NCBI GenBank assembly: GCA_002315285.1
Contig: DCGR01000096.1
Coordinates: forward strand, 3,032-26,673
Length of the DNA: 23,642 nt
Direction: 5' to 3'
From: Bacteroides sp. UBA1773
GTDB taxonomy: Bacteria; Bacteroidota; Bacteroidia; Bacteroidales; Bacteroidaceae
The notes beneath the pieces are model-generated. The model was given only the letters and a program-made list of their open reading frames with translations. It made no database searches and had not been told where the DNA came from. The position numbers and the translations under genes are program-made. Shown piece by piece: positions 22,404-23,642 of this stretch. Numbering within the stretch: position 1 is the stretch's first letter; each line of letters starts with the position of its first letter.

Positions 22404-23642
22404 GGGGGGTAAATCTTGATGCCAAGGAGTGCTTGGATCTGGTTCAGGGTATTGTCTATCTTTGCGTCGAGGGCGTTGCGCTCCTGGTGATACTGCAGCA
22501 GCAATTCATTGGGGGGGAGTACCTCCTCCTCATCCTTGGGGAACTTGCACTGGTCGAGATTGCACCCCATGTCGAGCAGTTGCTGGGGGGTGAAGACGCG
22601 CGACTTCTCGCCTGTTTCTTCCTGGATAATCTCGTGGCGATCGTTCCACCACTCCATGACAGGCTGGCAATGGTCCACCTTCATTGGCTTCGTCTTGGAG
22701 AAGTGCTTGTAACCCTGGGGCATATCCAGTCGATAGAACCAAGTCTCCTTTGTACGGAATCCCTCTGCCGCGCCCTCTGCCTGTTCGTTGTTGAAGAAAA
22801 GAATATTGGTGGCAATGGAGGTGTAAGGCGCAAAGATGCTGCCAGGGAGGCGGATAATGGTATGCAGGTTGAACTTGCGGAGGAGTGATTCCTTCAATGC
22901 GAGTTTCGCTCCATCAGTGCCGAAGAGGAATCCATCAGGAATGATCACGCCACATCGGCCACCAGCCCTCAGACGATACATGATAAGGGCAATGAAGAGG
23001 TCGGCAGACTCAGACGAACGATAAGCACTTGGGAAGTTGCTTTGCACCGATGATTCCGTGCTGCCTCCGTAGGGCGGATTCATGCCGATTACATCGACCT
23101 TGTCCGACTCCTTGAAGTCGCTCACATTCGTTCCAAGCGAATCACAATGACGGATGTTAGGCGCTTCTATATCATGAAGCAAGAGATTGGTGATGCTCAG
23201 GAGGTATGGCAGAGGTTTCCATTCCTGACCCATCACGGCACTCTGAAGTAGCTCGCCATCGGCAGCCGACTTGACCTGTGGCGCCATGTGATTGAGCGCA
23301 GAGGTGAGGAAGCCACCTGTGCCCGACGTGAAGTCGCCAAAGGTTTCGCCCAACTGAGGATTGAGCATCTTCACGATGAAATCGGTCAAAGCGCGTGGCG
23401 TGTAGAACTCACCTGCATTACCAGCCGACTGAAGGTCTTTCAAGATGCCCTCATAGATGTCGCCAAAGGTATGACGGTCATCGGCGTCGTCAAAATCAAT
23501 CTCATTGACGATGTTCACAACTTGACGGAGTAGTGTGCCATTTTTCATGTACTGGTTCACATCAGCAAACGTCTCTTGTACGATACTCTTTGAACGTGGA
23601 GTTTCAGCCGATACGACCCGAAAATCCCATATACAGCCATGC
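22388..23642 (-). CDS. hsdM: Type I restriction-modification DNA methyltransferase subunit (5' end outside window)
   Basis: The frame is open from its TAA at 22388 to the right edge of the window, so the N-terminus is missing; about 417 residues are visible out of the usual ~500. HsdM methylates adenine at N6 in the HsdS target using SAM. Visible motifs are EFYTPR near 23400, the SAM motif DFTSGTGGFL (23303-23332; Phe and Ser replace Pro and Cys of the common DPxCGTGG form) and catalytic NPPY (23069-23080). It also has the usual tail EWKPLPYLLSITNLLLHDIE and the GVIIPDGFLFG segment. A GTG at 23560 is an unlikely start because HsdM-like sequence continues upstream (SAETPRSKSIVQETFADV). It is the first gene of the hsdM/four-helix/hsdS operon as seen; hsdR is not in the window. 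Confidence 0.94.
   Translation of the reverse strand, partial: HGCIWDFRVVSAETPRSKSIVQETFADVNQYMKNGTLLRQVVNIVNEIDFDDADDRHTFGDIYEGILKDLQSAGNAGEFYTPRALTDFIVKMLNPQLGETFGDFTSGTGGFLTSALNHMAPQVKSAADGELLQSAVMGQEWKPLPYLLSITNLLLHDIEAPNIRHCDSLGTNVSDFKESDKVDVIGMNPPYGGSTESSVQSNFPSAYRSSESADLFIALIMYRLRAGGRCGVIIPDGFLFGTDGAKLALKESLLRKFNLHTIIRLPGSIFAPYTSIATNILFFNNEQAEGAAEGFRTKETWFYRLDMPQGYKHFSKTKPMKVDHCQPVMEWWNDRHEIIQEETGEKSRVFTPQQLLDMGCNLDQCKFPKDEEEVLPPNELLLQYHQERNALDAKIDNTLNQIQALLGIKIYPPPKSR
22401..22409. repeat. Nine-base homopolymer (G9 on plus, C9 in hsdM sense)
   Basis: The run encodes three prolines in the hsdM tail (IYPPPKSR, then stop). Slippage by one base either way still meets a stop within 13 codons in the array, so it changes only the last residues. 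It abuts the octamer array. Confidence 0.9.

Noticed and set aside
22289..22888. 199-codon plus-strand frame with repetitive FEFSSFRV peptide
   Set aside because: The repeats are the translated octamer array, and the rest is antisense to hsdM.

Overview
The window looks like a chromosomal segment from a member of the Bacteroidales, most plausibly Prevotella or a close relative. Three things suggest this. Upstream regions carry the Bacteroidetes-type -7 box (TAnnTTTG), in two cases with a TTTG -33 box 20-21 nt upstream. Purine-rich Shine-Dalgarno sites are mostly absent. The gene order parA-parB-DUF5683-mltD-rel is, as I remember it, typical of this order. The genus is an inference from style, not a database result.

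Left part (1-4588, mostly minus strand). Positions 25-238 hold what may be a frameshifted gene remnant, followed by a hairpin. Then come a secreted carbohydrate esterase 7 (acetyl xylan esterase-like) gene, a strong hairpin, a TPR/OmpA-like lipoprotein gene with a clear Bacteroidetes promoter, and xerD. xerD and aroQ diverge from a 37-bp gap that holds two face-to-face -7 boxes.

Central housekeeping part (4626-19729, all plus strand). Group one is aroQ, an O-methyltransferase, rbfA, a LolC/E-type permease and a GDPD-family phosphodiesterase. The next gap (8372-8658) appears to hold a structured, probably 6S-like RNA. Group two is rsfS-ftsH-cdsA-surE-lpxB: ribosome silencing, membrane proteolysis, phospholipid and lipid A synthesis, packed with 1-5 nt gaps or ATGA overlaps. 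Group three, with its own -7 box, is parA-parB-DUF5683-mltD-rel: chromosome segregation, a membrane protein, a peptidoglycan lytic enzyme and the (p)ppGpp synthetase/hydrolase.

Right part (19730-23642, minus strand) is accessory. It is a type I restriction-modification locus in transcription order hsdM (5' end outside the window), a four-helix-bundle/zinc-finger protein, then hsdS. hsdS is built from two near-identical half-units joined to unrelated, AT-rich recognition domains. An array of about ten 8-bp repeats plus a 9-base homopolymer covers the hsdM stop codon and the hsdM/four-helix junction. Between this locus and rel lies only the C-terminal stub of a bile acid:sodium symporter-like gene, suggesting the locus replaced resident DNA. 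No hsdR, reverse transcriptase, recombinase or insertion sequence is visible beside it. This region is the best candidate for unusual biology: a type I system with an Avd/IVP-like accessory protein and several kinds of sequence able to vary.
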